Shown here: positions 41,645 through 50,860 of the stretch, one piece after another
How the letters are laid out: the number at the start of each line of letters is the position of its first letter
Position numbering within the stretch: position 1 is the first letter of the stretch
Assembly (NCBI GenBank): GCA_963797185.1
Contig: CAWCON010000003.1
Span: forward strand, 1-64,000
DNA length: 64,000 nucleotides
DNA from: CAWCON01 sp963797185
GTDB taxonomy: Bacteria > Patescibacteriota > Saccharimonadia > Saccharimonadales > UBA4665
Reading direction: 5' to 3'
Translations under genes and position numbers: made by a program
The notes under the pieces: model-generated
The model's database searches: none
What the model saw: the letters and a program-made list of their open reading frames with translations, nothing else
Told to the model about the DNA's origin: nothing

Positions 41645-42055
41645 ATGGCATTTACTCTAAACTACGCAACTCTTGATGAACTTGGACTTGGTAGTTTACC
41701 TCCCGACGAAAAGAAGAAGTTTTTAACGCATATCCTAGAAACTCTTGAAATGAGAGTAGGTACAACACTAGCCAGTCAAATGACCGATGCTCAGCTTGAT
41801 GAATTCGAGCAACTTATGCCTACCGAAAACGATACTCCTGAGCAGATGCAAACCAAAGAACAGATTGCTCTTAAGTGGTTGGAGGCAAACTTTCCTAGCT
41901 ATAAAGAAGTTGTTGGCAATGAGTTGGAGAAACTTAAGTCGGAGATCAAGCAAGTAGCACCGCAAATTTTAGCGAGCTCAACTCAACCACAAGTTCAAGA
42001 TGGTCACCCTGGTGATGGTGATACTAAATCTTCTGCTGATAATTTAGTGGCATAG
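41645..42055 (+). CDS. Hypothetical protein, DUF5663-like
   Basis: 136 residues, acidic and mostly helical (LDELGLGSLPPDEKKKFLTH, ILETLEMRVGTTLASQ), then QIALKWLEANFPSYKEVVG, and a disordered tail. It resembles a Patescibacteria family of unknown function annotated as DUF5663; this is recall, not a search. It follows infB and its 3' end overlaps the convergent fmt gene by 52 nt. GAGGAC lies 8 nt before the ATG. Confidence 0.7.
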   Translation: MAFTLNYATLDELGLGSLPPDEKKKFLTHILETLEMRVGTTLASQMTDAQLDEFEQLMPTENDTPEQMQTKEQIALKWLEANFPSYKEVVGNELEKLKSEIKQVAPQILASSTQPQVQDGHPGDGDTKSSADNLVA

Positions 42056-42954
42056 CCGGCTAAAAATGACTGACCTGACATCTCTGGTTTACCAGCAGGT
42101 TTAACTCTAACTAGTTCAAGCGCATCTTGGCCACAGTAGACAATTAGATGTGCTGGTTCAGCGATAACGGAGCCAGCTTTTCCTGATCTATCTATAACGT
42201 GAGCTTGGCAAATAATGACTTCTTTTTGAGCAAGGGTAGTCACACTTTTTGGCCAATCGACATAAGCTCGTATTTCTCTCTCTAGTTGAATGGCTGGCTT
42301 TGTCCAGTCAATAATCCCGTCCTGCTTTGTGAGTTTCCTTGAGTAAGTAGGCGGTTTTGTAGAGTCTTGGGGATGGGGCTTGAGTAATCCAGCCTCGTAA
42401 TCGCCTAAATTCTTTACTAAGAGTTCATGGCTTACGGCCAGAAGACGATCGGTGAGTGACGGAGTTGTTTCGAGGGCGTCAATAGTGTAAGTTGCTTGGG
42501 CGATGATCGCTCCCTCATCCATTTTTTTATTAATTAACATTAAACTGACACCTGTTATTGGTTGACCGCTTAATATTGCAAAGGTGATCGGGTCGGCACC
42601 ACGCCACTCTGGGAGAAGAGAAAAATGGCTGTTAACGATCCCAAGAGGGAAATAATCAATAACAAGTTGGTCGATGATAATGCCATAGTCTGTAACTAGG
42701 CCAACTCGACTCTTTAGATTAAACCCTTCTTTGCTAAAAAGCTCAGTCAGTTGTTTCTTGTCTGATGGGGTAAATAACTGCAATCCTTCTTTGCTAGCAA
42801 GCTCTAGAACGGGAGCGGCGTTATGGAATGAGTTAGAGATTGGTGGTTTGGTCACTACTGCCTCAACAGTAAAATCTTTCAAAAGCGATTTTAAAGCTTT
42901 GGCTGCGACAGGTCCGCTACCAAAGAAGACGATTGGACTTGATATTTTTTTCAT
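42004..42954 (-). CDS. fmt: Methionyl-tRNA formyltransferase
   Basis: 316 residues. It formylates Met-tRNAi with 10-formyl-THF. Motifs are VFFGSGPVAAKALKSLL, YGIIIDQLV (catalytic Asn replaced in its usual place by the IVNSHFS segment), HFSLLPEWRGADP and MLINKKMDEGAI, plus the C-terminal anticodon-like domain. It overlaps def by 38 nt and, tail to tail, the gene at 41.6 kb by 52 nt. The def-fmt pairing is the usual arrangement for N-formyl handling. Confidence 0.95.
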   Translation of the reverse strand: MKKISSPIVFFGSGPVAAKALKSLLKDFTVEAVVTKPPISNSFHNAAPVLELASKEGLQLFTPSDKKQLTELFSKEGFNLKSRVGLVTDYGIIIDQLVIDYFPLGIVNSHFSLLPEWRGADPITFAILSGQPITGVSLMLINKKMDEGAIIAQATYTIDALETTPSLTDRLLAVSHELLVKNLGDYEAGLLKPHPQDSTKPPTYSRKLTKQDGIIDWTKPAIQLEREIRAYVDWPKSVTTLAQKEVIICQAHVIDRSGKAGSVIAEPAHLIVYCGQDALELVRVKPAGKPEMSGQSFLAGYATKLSAEDLVSPSPG

Positions 42955-43495
42955 AGTCGAGCTGCTCCAGATTACCGTCTTCCATAAGGCGGAAGAAAGC
43001 TTGTTGATTATCTTTTATTCTGTCAATGAAGGGGATACCGTTGGTATGATCTATTTCATGCTGTAAAACTCTGGCTAAAAAACCATCAGCCGTAATTCGA
43101 AACTCTTTTCCATGGATATTTTTAGCCCGTACGCGTACTTTACTATAGCGACCGACCTTCCCATAGACATCTTGAATACTTAAGCATCCTTCAAAATCTT
43201 CTTCCAAAACACCCTCGTACTTCGTAATTACGGGGTTAATGAAGACCTCGAAAGTTTTATCCGTTTTGTCGTTATAGTTTTTTCTGATTACAAGTATTCG
43301 TAATGACTGTGCGATTTGAACAGCTGCGAGTGCTACACCAACTTCGTGAGGCCGGCTTTCTTCCCAATCGATAACCGCCGCTTGCATAGCTTCGATGATT
43401 TGCTTAATTTCTTTATCAACTACTCCTACCTTGAGAGAACGCTGACGTAATCGTGGGTCGGGGAGGCTGATTATTGTGTCCCGTGGGTTTGCCAT
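42917..43495 (-). CDS. def: Peptide deformylase
   Basis: 192 residues. It removes the formyl group from nascent proteins. Motif 2 EGCLS and motif 3 HEIDH (metal ligands Cys, His, His and catalytic Glu) are intact. Motif 1 is GVALAAVQI rather than the usual GxGLAAPQ, a divergent form often seen in atypical deformylases. It overlaps fmt downstream and is the first gene of the pair. Confidence 0.95.
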   Translation of the reverse strand: MANPRDTIISLPDPRLRQRSLKVGVVDKEIKQIIEAMQAAVIDWEESRPHEVGVALAAVQIAQSLRILVIRKNYNDKTDKTFEVFINPVITKYEGVLEEDFEGCLSIQDVYGKVGRYSKVRVRAKNIHGKEFRITADGFLARVLQHEIDHTNGIPFIDRIKDNQQAFFRLMEDGNLEQLDYEKNIKSNRLLW

Positions 43496-43535
43496 TTAGA
43501 ATAGTATAACCTAAGACTGTATCTTGATAATAGTT

Positions 43536-45482
43536 TCAAAGTAGACTTACGGGATCAATATCGTAGAGCCAGCCGCTTGGAAGCAGAGCTATTACTTTGA
43601 GTAGCTCGCTCCGACGCTTAGATTTAATGATTAGTTGCCATTCAAATCGATTTGCTTTCTTTTCGTGAAAGGCTGGTGCCGGACCGTTTATCTGAATCTG
43701 AAGGGGTTTTGTTCTTAGAAACTCTAGTAAGCCGTATGCTGCCTTCTCGGCACCAGAAGAATTAGCGCGTCGACAGTATAGCTTTAAGATATAGCAGAAA
43801 GGTGGAAACATAAACTGTTGTCGTTCAGATAGTTCGAACTCATAAAACGTTTTCCAATCTCGCTCTACGGCCGCTCTCAGTATTTTATTGTCAGGTGAGT
43901 AGGTTTGGATAATAGCCTTACCAGCGCGGTGTCCTCGTCCGATCCTTCCAATCACCTGGCTGATTAGTTGATACATGCGCTCTTGTGAGGTGTATTCTGG
44001 CGAGTATAAGTTAGTGTCGGCCGCTATTACGCCAACTACACTTAGAGCTGGTAGATCGAGCCCTTTTGCCAAAGTTTGGGTACCAACGATAATATCGACA
44101 CCACCACTCAGGACGTTCTCGTAGTGAGTTTCAAATCGCTCTGACTTTAAATTATCATTATCGAAGCGTTGTATGCGGGCTTCAGGGAATAGACGTTGTA
44201 CTTCGTCAACGACAGCTTTCGTTCCAATCGTCTTAAACAGTATTTCACTATTCCCACATACTGGACATGCCGATACTGCCACTTGGTGATAATTACAGGT
44301 ATGACAGCGCATCGTGTAACTGTCGCCGTGGTAAATAAGGGGTATGTCGCAATTGGGACAAATTGCCTGCCAGCCGCATTGTTGGCAAATGATTGTTCGG
44401 GCTGTTCCACGTCTATTGAGGAATAACAGCGTCTGTTCTTTTTTGTTTAAGGCTTCGGTCATAGCCTCAATCAATGATTTCGATAGTGTGTATGAAGACG
44501 AGAAGTTGTGTCTGTCCTTGATATCTATTGTCTCGATAGAAGTGACTTCTTTTGAGTGAAGGGTAGCCAGGTGCTCCATCTTTAGGATCGGTGTTTTCTT
44601 ATGCTCTGCGATGAAGTAATCAGTGACGGAGGGGGTTGCGGAACCTAGAATAAGGTAAGCGTGATGTAGTTCGGCTAGCTTACTAGCTACTCGTATGGCG
44701 TGATAGTAAGGTGCTTGTTCCTGTTTGTAGGCAGCTTCGTGTGCTTCATCAACTACTATGAGTCCAATGTGCTGTAAAGGGCTAAAAAGAGCTGACCTTG
44801 CGCCGATTACTACGAGTGGCTTATCGGCACTGAGCATTCGAACCCAGTTATCTCTTCGTTGTTTATCTGTGAGGTGAGAATGGACAACCACAACTTGGGA
44901 TTGAAACAACTGCTCAAAGGTCTTACTAAGCTGTGTCGTCAGACTTATCTCTGGAGTTAGAACTATAACTGATTTACCCTGTGATAGGACTTGTTGTGCT
45001 AATTCAAGATAGACTCGCGTTTTGCCACTCCCGGTTATGCCATGGAGCAAGTACGATGTCGGTGATACGAGCCGGCCCATTATCTTTTTTTGTTCATCGC
45101 TTAAAGCTGGTAAATTTGAAGCTGGTCTTGGAATTGTATTGACTGTGGTAGGTTGGGCTGTCGAAAAGTTTTTTGTTGTTAAACTTTTCGGTAGAAACTG
45201 CTGTATTATTGACCCAATTGGGGCTGGGTAATACTCACTCATCCAGTTTATGAGTCCCAAACTTGGTAGCGGTAGTTTAGTCTCCGTAACTTTTGCAATA
45301 ATAGGTCGAGTCTTAAAGGCGGGTTTGCTCACTTTTTTATAAACTAAGCCAAGCACACTTTCACCTCTTAGAGGAACTCTTACAATGCTACCGATAGCCA
45401 ATGAATTAGTAGCAGAATATGTCAAGGCTCCAAAGCCATGATACTTTAAACTGGCTACCCAAATTTCGTAATACCGCTCCAT
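43536..45482 (-). CDS. priA: Primosomal helicase PriA
   Basis: About 648 residues from the ATG at 45482; a TTG at 45521 is an alternative. The N-terminal DNA-binding part is followed by the helicase with GITGSGKTRVYLE (Walker A), DEAHEAAYKQ (motif II) and LGSATPS. Zinc-binding cysteine pairs CQQCGWQAICPNC and CHTCN...CPVCG (about 375-415) are intact. Motif VI-like QVIGRIGRGHRAGKAIIQT is late. PriA restarts stalled replication forks. Length and motif set are complete. Confidence 0.95.
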   Translation of the reverse strand: MERYYEIWVASLKYHGFGALTYSATNSLAIGSIVRVPLRGESVLGLVYKKVSKPAFKTRPIIAKVTETKLPLPSLGLINWMSEYYPAPIGSIIQQFLPKSLTTKNFSTAQPTTVNTIPRPASNLPALSDEQKKIMGRLVSPTSYLLHGITGSGKTRVYLELAQQVLSQGKSVIVLTPEISLTTQLSKTFEQLFQSQVVVVHSHLTDKQRRDNWVRMLSADKPLVVIGARSALFSPLQHIGLIVVDEAHEAAYKQEQAPYYHAIRVASKLAELHHAYLILGSATPSVTDYFIAEHKKTPILKMEHLATLHSKEVTSIETIDIKDRHNFSSSYTLSKSLIEAMTEALNKKEQTLLFLNRRGTARTIICQQCGWQAICPNCDIPLIYHGDSYTMRCHTCNYHQVAVSACPVCGNSEILFKTIGTKAVVDEVQRLFPEARIQRFDNDNLKSERFETHYENVLSGGVDIIVGTQTLAKGLDLPALSVVGVIAADTNLYSPEYTSQERMYQLISQVIGRIGRGHRAGKAIIQTYSPDNKILRAAVERDWKTFYEFELSERQQFMFPPFCYILKLYCRRANSSGAEKAAYGLLEFLRTKPLQIQINGPAPAFHEKKANRFEWQLIIKSKRRSELLKVIALLPSGWLYDIDPVSLL

Positions 45483-45580
45483 ACCTATAGTATTGTCAAA
45501 CAAAATTGCTTGAAATGCCAATCGAAGATAAGTATACTAAACCTTAGCTTCATTACGTTGTCCTAATAACAATATAGCTT

Positions 45581-45871
45581 ATGTTAGATGTATTTATAAC
45601 TTCAAGAGTTCGTCGAAAAATCATAGTCATATATGCAAAATATCCTGACTTTAAAACCCATGTTAGAGGTTTAGCGAAGCTTATCAAAGAAGATGCAGGT
45701 AACATCCAAAGAGAATTAAAACGGCTCGAAAAAGTTGGTTTCCTAATATCTGAAAAGCAGGGTAATACCAAGGTCTACTTCACCAATAAACAATTTGCTA
45801 TCTTCAAAGAACTACAAAGTATAGTGTTAAAGTCACAACGGACAAATCAGAAATTTCAACAACACCGATAA
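45581..45871 (+). CDS. Winged-helix (ArsR-like) regulator
   Basis: 96 residues with a winged helix: RRKIIVIYAKYPDFKTHVRG, then NIQRELKRLEKVGFLISEKQGNTKVYFTN as recognition helix and wing. No metal-binding Cys motif is present. It resembles the DNA-binding part of the protein at 13.2 kb. It is divergent from priA and lies just before rpsU, so it may regulate either; the target is unknown. Confidence 0.75.
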   Translation: MLDVFITSRVRRKIIVIYAKYPDFKTHVRGLAKLIKEDAGNIQRELKRLEKVGFLISEKQGNTKVYFTNKQFAIFKELQSIVLKSQRTNQKFQQHR

Positions 45872-45876
45872 AACAC

Positions 45877-45905
45877 TTGCGAAAATAACGTGCTTTTTTT
45901 ACAAT
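45877..45905 (+). promoter_or_regulatory. Promoter of rpsU: TTGCGA-N17-TACAAT
   Basis: The -10 ends 6 nt before the rpsU ATG, so transcription should start at or within 1-2 nt of the start codon, predicting a leaderless mRNA. Confidence 0.6.
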
Positions 45906-45911
45906 AGTGTC

Positions 45912-46127
45912 ATGATTCAAGTTACACGAAAAGATCCGAACGAATCTTTGGAGAACTTATTACGTCGTTTTAACCGTAAGGTTCAGCAGTCTGGTGTTTT
46001 GGCTATTGTTAAACAAGATCAATATTTTAATAAGCCTATCCATAAATCAGAACGACGTATCAAGGCGATTGCTCGCCATGAGCGCAAAGTTATTAAGCTC
46101 CAAAAAATAAAACTCGGACAACGGTAA
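45912..46127 (+). CDS. rpsU: 30S ribosomal protein S21
   Basis: 71 residues of bS21 (MIQVTRKDPNESLENLLRRF, NRKVQQSGVL, then basic HKSERRIKAIARHERKV). It binds 16S near the mRNA platform. It is probably translated from a leaderless message because a TACAAT box ends 6 nt before the ATG and no ribosome binding site is present. Confidence 0.95.
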   Translation: MIQVTRKDPNESLENLLRRFNRKVQQSGVLAIVKQDQYFNKPIHKSERRIKAIARHERKVIKLQKIKLGQR

Positions 46128-46131
46128 GTTC

Positions 46132-46588
46132 ATGTCGTTGAACGATTCTATTGAGCAGGATCTAAAAACTGCTTTACTTAAGGGCGACATAACTCGATCA
46201 AATACGCTACGATCGATCAAGAATGCCGTTTTATATTCACAAGTCGCAAACAATACCAGAGGCAATAAGCCAACAGATTCAGAAAATAACGTCAATTCTC
46301 TATAAAGAAGCGAAAAAGCGCCAGGAAAGTGCCGACCTTTATAAAACGGTAAACGAGACTGAGCGTGCCGCCCAGGAACTTTCGGAGAAAGCGATCATTG
46401 ATCATTACTTGCCGGAGGCGCTATCAGAAGAAAAGATCTCTGCGATGGTTGATAAGGTGATTACTGAACTTGGTCCGGATGAAAAGAATAACCGAGGTCT
46501 TATAATTCGAAAAATGATCGAAATGCCATCTGGTGCGGCTGATGGGGGAACCGTTGCTCGCCTTGTGCAGGAGAGATTTCACCCATGA
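46132..46588 (+). pseudogene. yqeY: yqeY (GatB/YqeY-like), frameshifted by one base
   Basis: The frame beginning at the ATG at 46132 gives the family N-terminus (MSLNDSIEQDLKTALLKGD, then RSNTLRSIKNAVLYSQ) but stops at 46305. The rest of the family (SILYKEAKKRQESADLY..., LPEALSEEKI, RLVQERF) continues in the +1 frame to 46588. Removing one A from the run at about 46282-46290 joins them as TDSEN-TSILYKEA without loss. YqeY proteins resemble the tRNA-binding part of GatB. The ATG of the in-frame piece (46223) is not the true start. This is a recent frameshift or a sequence error. Confidence 0.85.
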
Positions 46589-47154
46589 TCCTACTAATGG
46601 GGGTTGCTGGTGCTGGTAAGAGCATGCAGAGTAGGTTGCTTGCTGACGAATACGGCTATGCATGGATTTCCACCGGAGAGATATTGCGCGTACTCGTAAC
46701 GGGTCAACGTCGTCGAGAAATGCTTGCTGGTAAGCTGCTTGAGGATCACGAGATGATTCAGATTATTGATAAGGTATTGGAGCTGATTGATCCGCATCAG
46801 GAAATCATATTAGATGGTTTTCCTCGAACTATAGTCCAGGCGGATTGGATACTGGATCAAGCTAAACAAGCTAGGTTTAATCTGACGGTAATATTGCATA
46901 TGACAGCTGCTAAAGAAGTGGTACACAGCCGCTTGGTTGAACGTGGCCGCCAGGATGACACAGAAGATGCAATTAATCAAAGATTCGAAGAGTATGAAAA
47001 AGTTACAACGCCAATCCTAGAGCACTTCCGTAAGGAAGGGATCACAGTATTTGATATCGACGCCTCAAAAGATCCCAGAGATGTTCATGATCGCAATTAT
47101 GGCAGTCGTAAATCGCGTTTGAACCTGATTTACCTGCCAGCTAGAGTGTTTTAG
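46585..47154 (+). CDS. adk: Adenylate kinase, 3' end probably frameshifted
   Basis: 189 residues as read. It interconverts AMP, ADP and ATP. The P-loop GVAGAGKSMQ, the AMP-binding STGEILR and LDGFPRT, and the lid region are normal. The lid is of the short type. After VHDR the frame reads NYGSRKSRLN..., but the alternative frame gives the usual ending IMAVVNRV followed by a stop if one A near 47094 is removed. So the natural protein is probably about 178 residues and the last residues listed are out of frame. The ATG overlaps the end of yqeY, and map follows. Confidence 0.9.
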   Translation: MILLMGVAGAGKSMQSRLLADEYGYAWISTGEILRVLVTGQRRREMLAGKLLEDHEMIQIIDKVLELIDPHQEIILDGFPRTIVQADWILDQAKQARFNLTVILHMTAAKEVVHSRLVERGRQDDTEDAINQRFEEYEKVTTPILEHFRKEGITVFDIDASKDPRDVHDRNYGSRKSRLNLIYLPARVF

Positions 47155-47168
47155 AATATATAAATATT

Positions 47169-47930
47169 ATGATGATGACGCGTGTTAAAACGGATAGCGA
47201 GATACAGGCCATGCGTGACAGTGGGCAGATCCTGGCGAACACCTTACAAATTTTAAAAGCTAAAACTAAACCTGGTATCTATACGAAACATCTGTCTGAT
47301 CTTGCCAAAGAAGAATTGAATGGTGCAGGTGCGCTGCCTACTTTTCTGGGCTATCAAGGATATCCTGATGTCTTGTGTGTATCGATTAATGACGAGGTTG
47401 TTCATGGTATCCCGAGTATAGATAAATTTATTTACGAGGGAGACATTGTTAGCCTAGATTTCGGAGTGACCTATAAAGGTATGATTACCGATGCTGCTAT
47501 TAGTTTTGTAGTAGGCAAGGCCAAACCAGAGCATAAAAAACTGGTTAAAATTACTGAACAGTCCCTGTTGGCCGGGATTAATGTCATTCATGATGGCGTC
47601 AAAACTGGTGATATAGGAAGTGCAGTAGAAGGTGTTCTGAACGAGTATCATTATGGGGTTGTACGCGATTTAGTTGGTCACGGGGTTGGTCATCAGTTGC
47701 ATGAAGACCCAAATGTACCTAACTACGGCAAAAAAGGAACCGGCCCTATTCTTCATAGCGGAATGACTATTGCTGTTGAGCCAATGGCCACTCAGAGTGG
47801 TGATTACAGGGTGTTTATGGCTGATGACGGATGGACAATACTGACTAAGGATGGCTCATGGGCAGCGCATTTTGAACACACTATTCTGATTACAGATGAC
47901 GGATATGAAATACTAACGTCTGCAACATAG
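47169..47930 (+). CDS. map: Methionine aminopeptidase type I
   Basis: 253 residues. Metal ligands are present: SLDFGVTYKG (Asp), TDAAISFVVG (Asp), the HGVGHQLHEDP motif (His), and EPMAT and EHTILIT (Glu). It removes the initiator Met. Three ATG codons occur in a row at 47169-47177; a TATAAA ending at 47164 makes the second or third the likely leaderless start. It follows adk, as is common in bacteria. Confidence 0.95.
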   Translation: MMMTRVKTDSEIQAMRDSGQILANTLQILKAKTKPGIYTKHLSDLAKEELNGAGALPTFLGYQGYPDVLCVSINDEVVHGIPSIDKFIYEGDIVSLDFGVTYKGMITDAAISFVVGKAKPEHKKLVKITEQSLLAGINVIHDGVKTGDIGSAVEGVLNEYHYGVVRDLVGHGVGHQLHEDPNVPNYGKKGTGPILHSGMTIAVEPMATQSGDYRVFMADDGWTILTKDGSWAAHFEHTILITDDGYEILTSAT

Positions 47931-47987
47931 CTTACTTGACATAGTTATCACTTGCTGTGCATAGAGGATAAGCGTTATACTGCCTGC

Positions 47988-49226
47988 ATGCATGATCAAA
48001 CGCTACCTCATTACGTTGGTCTTGATATTGGTACGAGTACCGTCAGATGTATCGTCGGAATGCCTGATCCCAACGATCAAGCCAAGTTTTCTGTTATAGG
48101 TTACGGTAGTGCTCCTAACGTCGGCATGAGAAGAGGCGTTGTGGTATATGCTGACGATGTAGCCGAAGCTGTCGTACACGCTATCACGGAAGCAGAACGG
48201 ATTTCAGGGATACGGATTAACCGTGCGACCGTTAATATAAATGGATCGCATATTAATGGCATGGACTCGAAAGGTGTCATTGCTATTAGTGCGGCAAATC
48301 GTGAGATTACTACTGAAGATAGATTGCGTGTTGAAGAAGCTGCCACAATTGTTCAATTACCACCTAATCGAGAGATTGTTCAGGTTTTTGCAAAGAACTA
48401 TCGTTTGGACGGGCAGGATAATATAAAAGATCCAGTTGGAATGCATGGTGTTAGGCTTGAAGTTGAAACCCACATTATTACTGCCGCAACTCCGAACTTG
48501 AGAAATCTTGACACAGCCCTCGATAAGGCTCAGATTATTCCTAATCGACACACACTATCTAGCTTGGCTGCTGCTGAGGCTGTACTTAACCGCCAACAAA
48601 AAGAGTCAGGTACGGTTCTTCTCGACATTGGAGCCGGTACCACTAATCTCGTTATTATAGAGGACGGAGAAGTCCAGCATGTGGCTGTTTTGCCGATTGG
48701 TGGTATGCATGTAACGAATGATTTAGCCATTGGTCTTAAAACAGATCTTGATGTCGCAGAATTAGTGAAACTTCAATACGCCCAAATAGGTGATAAGCCA
48801 AAGAAAACGAGTGCGGTGGTAGAGCTGAATGGGAAAACGCACACTTTCAATCACGAAGACATTACTATGATTAGTGAAGCCAGGATCGACGAACTGTTGG
48901 AATATGTCGAGAAAGAGCTACACAAAGTTAAAAGATGGCGAAAGTTACCCGGGGGAGTCGTCTTGGTTGGTGGAACGGCTAACTTACCTGGCATAGCTAA
49001 CTTTACTAAAGAGAAACTTCAATTAGCGGCTAGAGTTGGTCACCCTCACTCTATAACAGGATTGGTTGATAAGGTTTCAGACCCGGCTGCAGTGACTTCG
49101 ATAGGCCTTATGTTACTCGACATACTCTTATTACCTATCAATCAAGAAGGTAAACGATCAAAGTCTGCTTTGAACACAAAATTTTTAAATTCAGTCTCAG
49201 ATTTCTGGCAATCATTTCGCCACTAA
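47988..49226 (+). CDS. ftsA: Cell division protein FtsA
   Basis: About 412 residues from the ATG at 47988 (MHDQTLPHYVGLDIGTSTVR). The actin-like ATPase blocks are YVGLDIGTSTVRCIVG, the phosphate-2 block LLDIGAGTTNLVII (about residue 207), and VVLVGGTANLPGI. The C-terminus has no clear amphipathic membrane helix like that of E. coli FtsA (it ends SVSDFWQSFRH). It tethers FtsZ to the membrane. TTGCTG-N18-TATACT ends 6 nt before the ATG, suggesting a leaderless mRNA. ftsZ follows with its own promoter. Confidence 0.95.
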   Translation: MHDQTLPHYVGLDIGTSTVRCIVGMPDPNDQAKFSVIGYGSAPNVGMRRGVVVYADDVAEAVVHAITEAERISGIRINRATVNINGSHINGMDSKGVIAISAANREITTEDRLRVEEAATIVQLPPNREIVQVFAKNYRLDGQDNIKDPVGMHGVRLEVETHIITAATPNLRNLDTALDKAQIIPNRHTLSSLAAAEAVLNRQQKESGTVLLDIGAGTTNLVIIEDGEVQHVAVLPIGGMHVTNDLAIGLKTDLDVAELVKLQYAQIGDKPKKTSAVVELNGKTHTFNHEDITMISEARIDELLEYVEKELHKVKRWRKLPGGVVLVGGTANLPGIANFTKEKLQLAARVGHPHSITGLVDKVSDPAAVTSIGLMLLDILLLPINQEGKRSKSALNTKFLNSVSDFWQSFRH

Positions 49227-49299
49227 TTTTATAATTGGCGACATTGACAAGCATTAGCGGAGCTTGAGTTGTATCAATGATACTTGAATAACTAACTTG

Positions 49300-49328
49300 T
49301 TGAACTAGCATCTCTCTTAGGGTATACT
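49300..49328 (+). promoter_or_regulatory. Promoter of ftsZ: TTGAAC-N17-TATACT
   Basis: A good promoter 34 nt before the ftsZ ATG, with AGTAGGG as possible ribosome binding site. Confidence 0.65.
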
Positions 49329-49361
49329 CGCTTTATATAAGTAAGTTAAGAGTAGGGAAAC

Positions 49362-50723
49362 ATGCCTCAAGTTAAACCAGCTATTGAAACATTTGCGCGT
49401 ATAAAAGTTGTTGGTGTGGGTGGAGCTGGCGGTGCCGCGGTGAATAGAATGGTGGAGGCTGGTGTGGAGGGTGTGGAGTTTATTGCGATTAATACTGATG
49501 CTCAAGCAATTCATCACTCCAAGGCACATACAAAGATACACATTGGGAAAGATACGACAAAAGGCTTAGGAGCTGGTGCTGACCCGAAGATGGGCCAGAA
49601 GGCAGCTGAAGAGTCCCGTGAAGAGATAGGTAAGGCCTTAGAGGGTGCGGATATGGTATTTGTAACACTAGGTGCAGGTGGCGGTACTGGCAGTGGTGCA
49701 GGACCGATTGTTGCTGAGGTGGCTAAAGATATGGATGTCTTGGTAGTTGGATTTGCTACGAAGCCTTTCGCCTTTGAGGGAGAAAAACGTCGGCACAATG
49801 CCGAGAAAGCTATTGATGACTTAAGAAAATCTGTCGATACACTTATTATCGTTCCAAACGACCGTTTACTACAGACAATAGATCGACAGACTCCTTTGAT
49901 AGAAGCCTTCAAGGTGGCTGATGATGTTTTACGTCAGGGAGTACAGGGCATATCAGATCTCATAACTGTCAATGGTTTAATTAATCTTGATTTTGCTGAT
50001 GTTAAAACAGTTATGAGTAATGCTGGTTCAGCTCTTATGGGTATTGGACGTGCTAGTGGCGAGAATAGGGCGGTATTGGCTGCACAACAGGCCATCGAGT
50101 CACCATTACTTGAAGTATCTATCGATGGTGCCCGTGGCATTCTGTTCAACGTTATTGGTGGGGAAGATTTGTCTATGCACGAGATTAATTCGGCAGCTGA
50201 GACAATTACTAGTGCGGCTGACTCTGAGGCGAATATTATCTTTGGTGCAACAATTAATCCTGAGCTTGATGGAGAAATTATTATCACTGTTGTTGCCACA
50301 GGTTTTGACGCTTCATACTTTTCAAATCGTAACGATGATAAACACTCAGCAAACAGTAGTAATAAAGATCGAGGCTATAGTAGCAGCCCAGTATCATCAC
50401 ATAGCGCTAAATCGAGTTCTGACGATGCCGTCATGACTGATCTAGATATGTCTCTGGACGAAAACGACACAAATAACTCTGATTTTCAAAAGGACACTCC
50501 TACACCAAACATCTGGGCAATAGATGAACCTGACGATAAAGAGGATGAGGATGTTTCAGAGAAAAAGACTAATCACCCAAACTTATTTGATGATGACGAC
50601 AAGCCAGTTATGGTTGGAGACAATATTGACGAAGACGAAGTTGCTAAACCTTCATTCTTGCGTCGACTTTCCAAAAGACGTAAAACTACTGAGGATACGT
50701 CCGAATCTAGTGATGATGACTGA
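49362..50723 (+). CDS. ftsZ: Cell division protein FtsZ
   Basis: 453 residues. The tubulin-like GTPase has [15 protein letters not shown], the G-box [12 protein letters not shown] (about 104-115) and the catalytic T7 loop [15 protein letters not shown] (about 207). After residue 320 there is a long acidic Ser/Asp/Asn-rich tail of about 130 residues ending in a basic patch ([10 protein letters not shown]) and DDD, without the usual D-IP-FLR peptide in exact form, though KPSFLRRL is similar. It polymerises into the division ring. It has its own promoter. Confidence 0.97.
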   Translation: MPQVKPAIETFARIKVVGVGGAGGAAVNRMVEAGVEGVEFIAINTDAQAIHHSKAHTKIHIGKDTTKGLGAGADPKMGQKAAEESREEIGKALEGADMVFVTLGAGGGTGSGAGPIVAEVAKDMDVLVVGFATKPFAFEGEKRRHNAEKAIDDLRKSVDTLIIVPNDRLLQTIDRQTPLIEAFKVADDVLRQGVQGISDLITVNGLINLDFADVKTVMSNAGSALMGIGRASGENRAVLAAQQAIESPLLEVSIDGARGILFNVIGGEDLSMHEINSAAETITSAADSEANIIFGATINPELDGEIIITVVATGFDASYFSNRNDDKHSANSSNKDRGYSSSPVSSHSAKSSSDDAVMTDLDMSLDENDTNNSDFQKDTPTPNIWAIDEPDDKEDEDVSEKKTNHPNLFDDDDKPVMVGDNIDEDEVAKPSFLRRLSKRRKTTEDTSESSDDD

Positions 50724-50793
50724 TTTCTGTATTAAATAATACAGCGGAAATTATTTGCAAAAGCGCTATGGGTAGAGGTAATATTTAGGTTAG

Positions 50794-50825
50794 TTGCGCT
50801 ATATGTAGAATTTTCAATATAGTGC
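50794..50825. promoter_or_regulatory. NrdR-box-like dyad and promoter of nrdR
   Basis: GCGCTATAT (50796-50804) and ATATAGTGC (50817-50825) form an inverted repeat with one mismatch and a 12-nt spacer. It overlaps a possible promoter TTGCGC-N18-TATAGT. The GCACTATAT-type half-site matches the NrdR box. Autoregulation of nrdR is likely. Confidence 0.55.
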
Positions 50826-50860
50826 TTGCACATTTAGATTGAGTAAAGGAGGTGTGCAAC

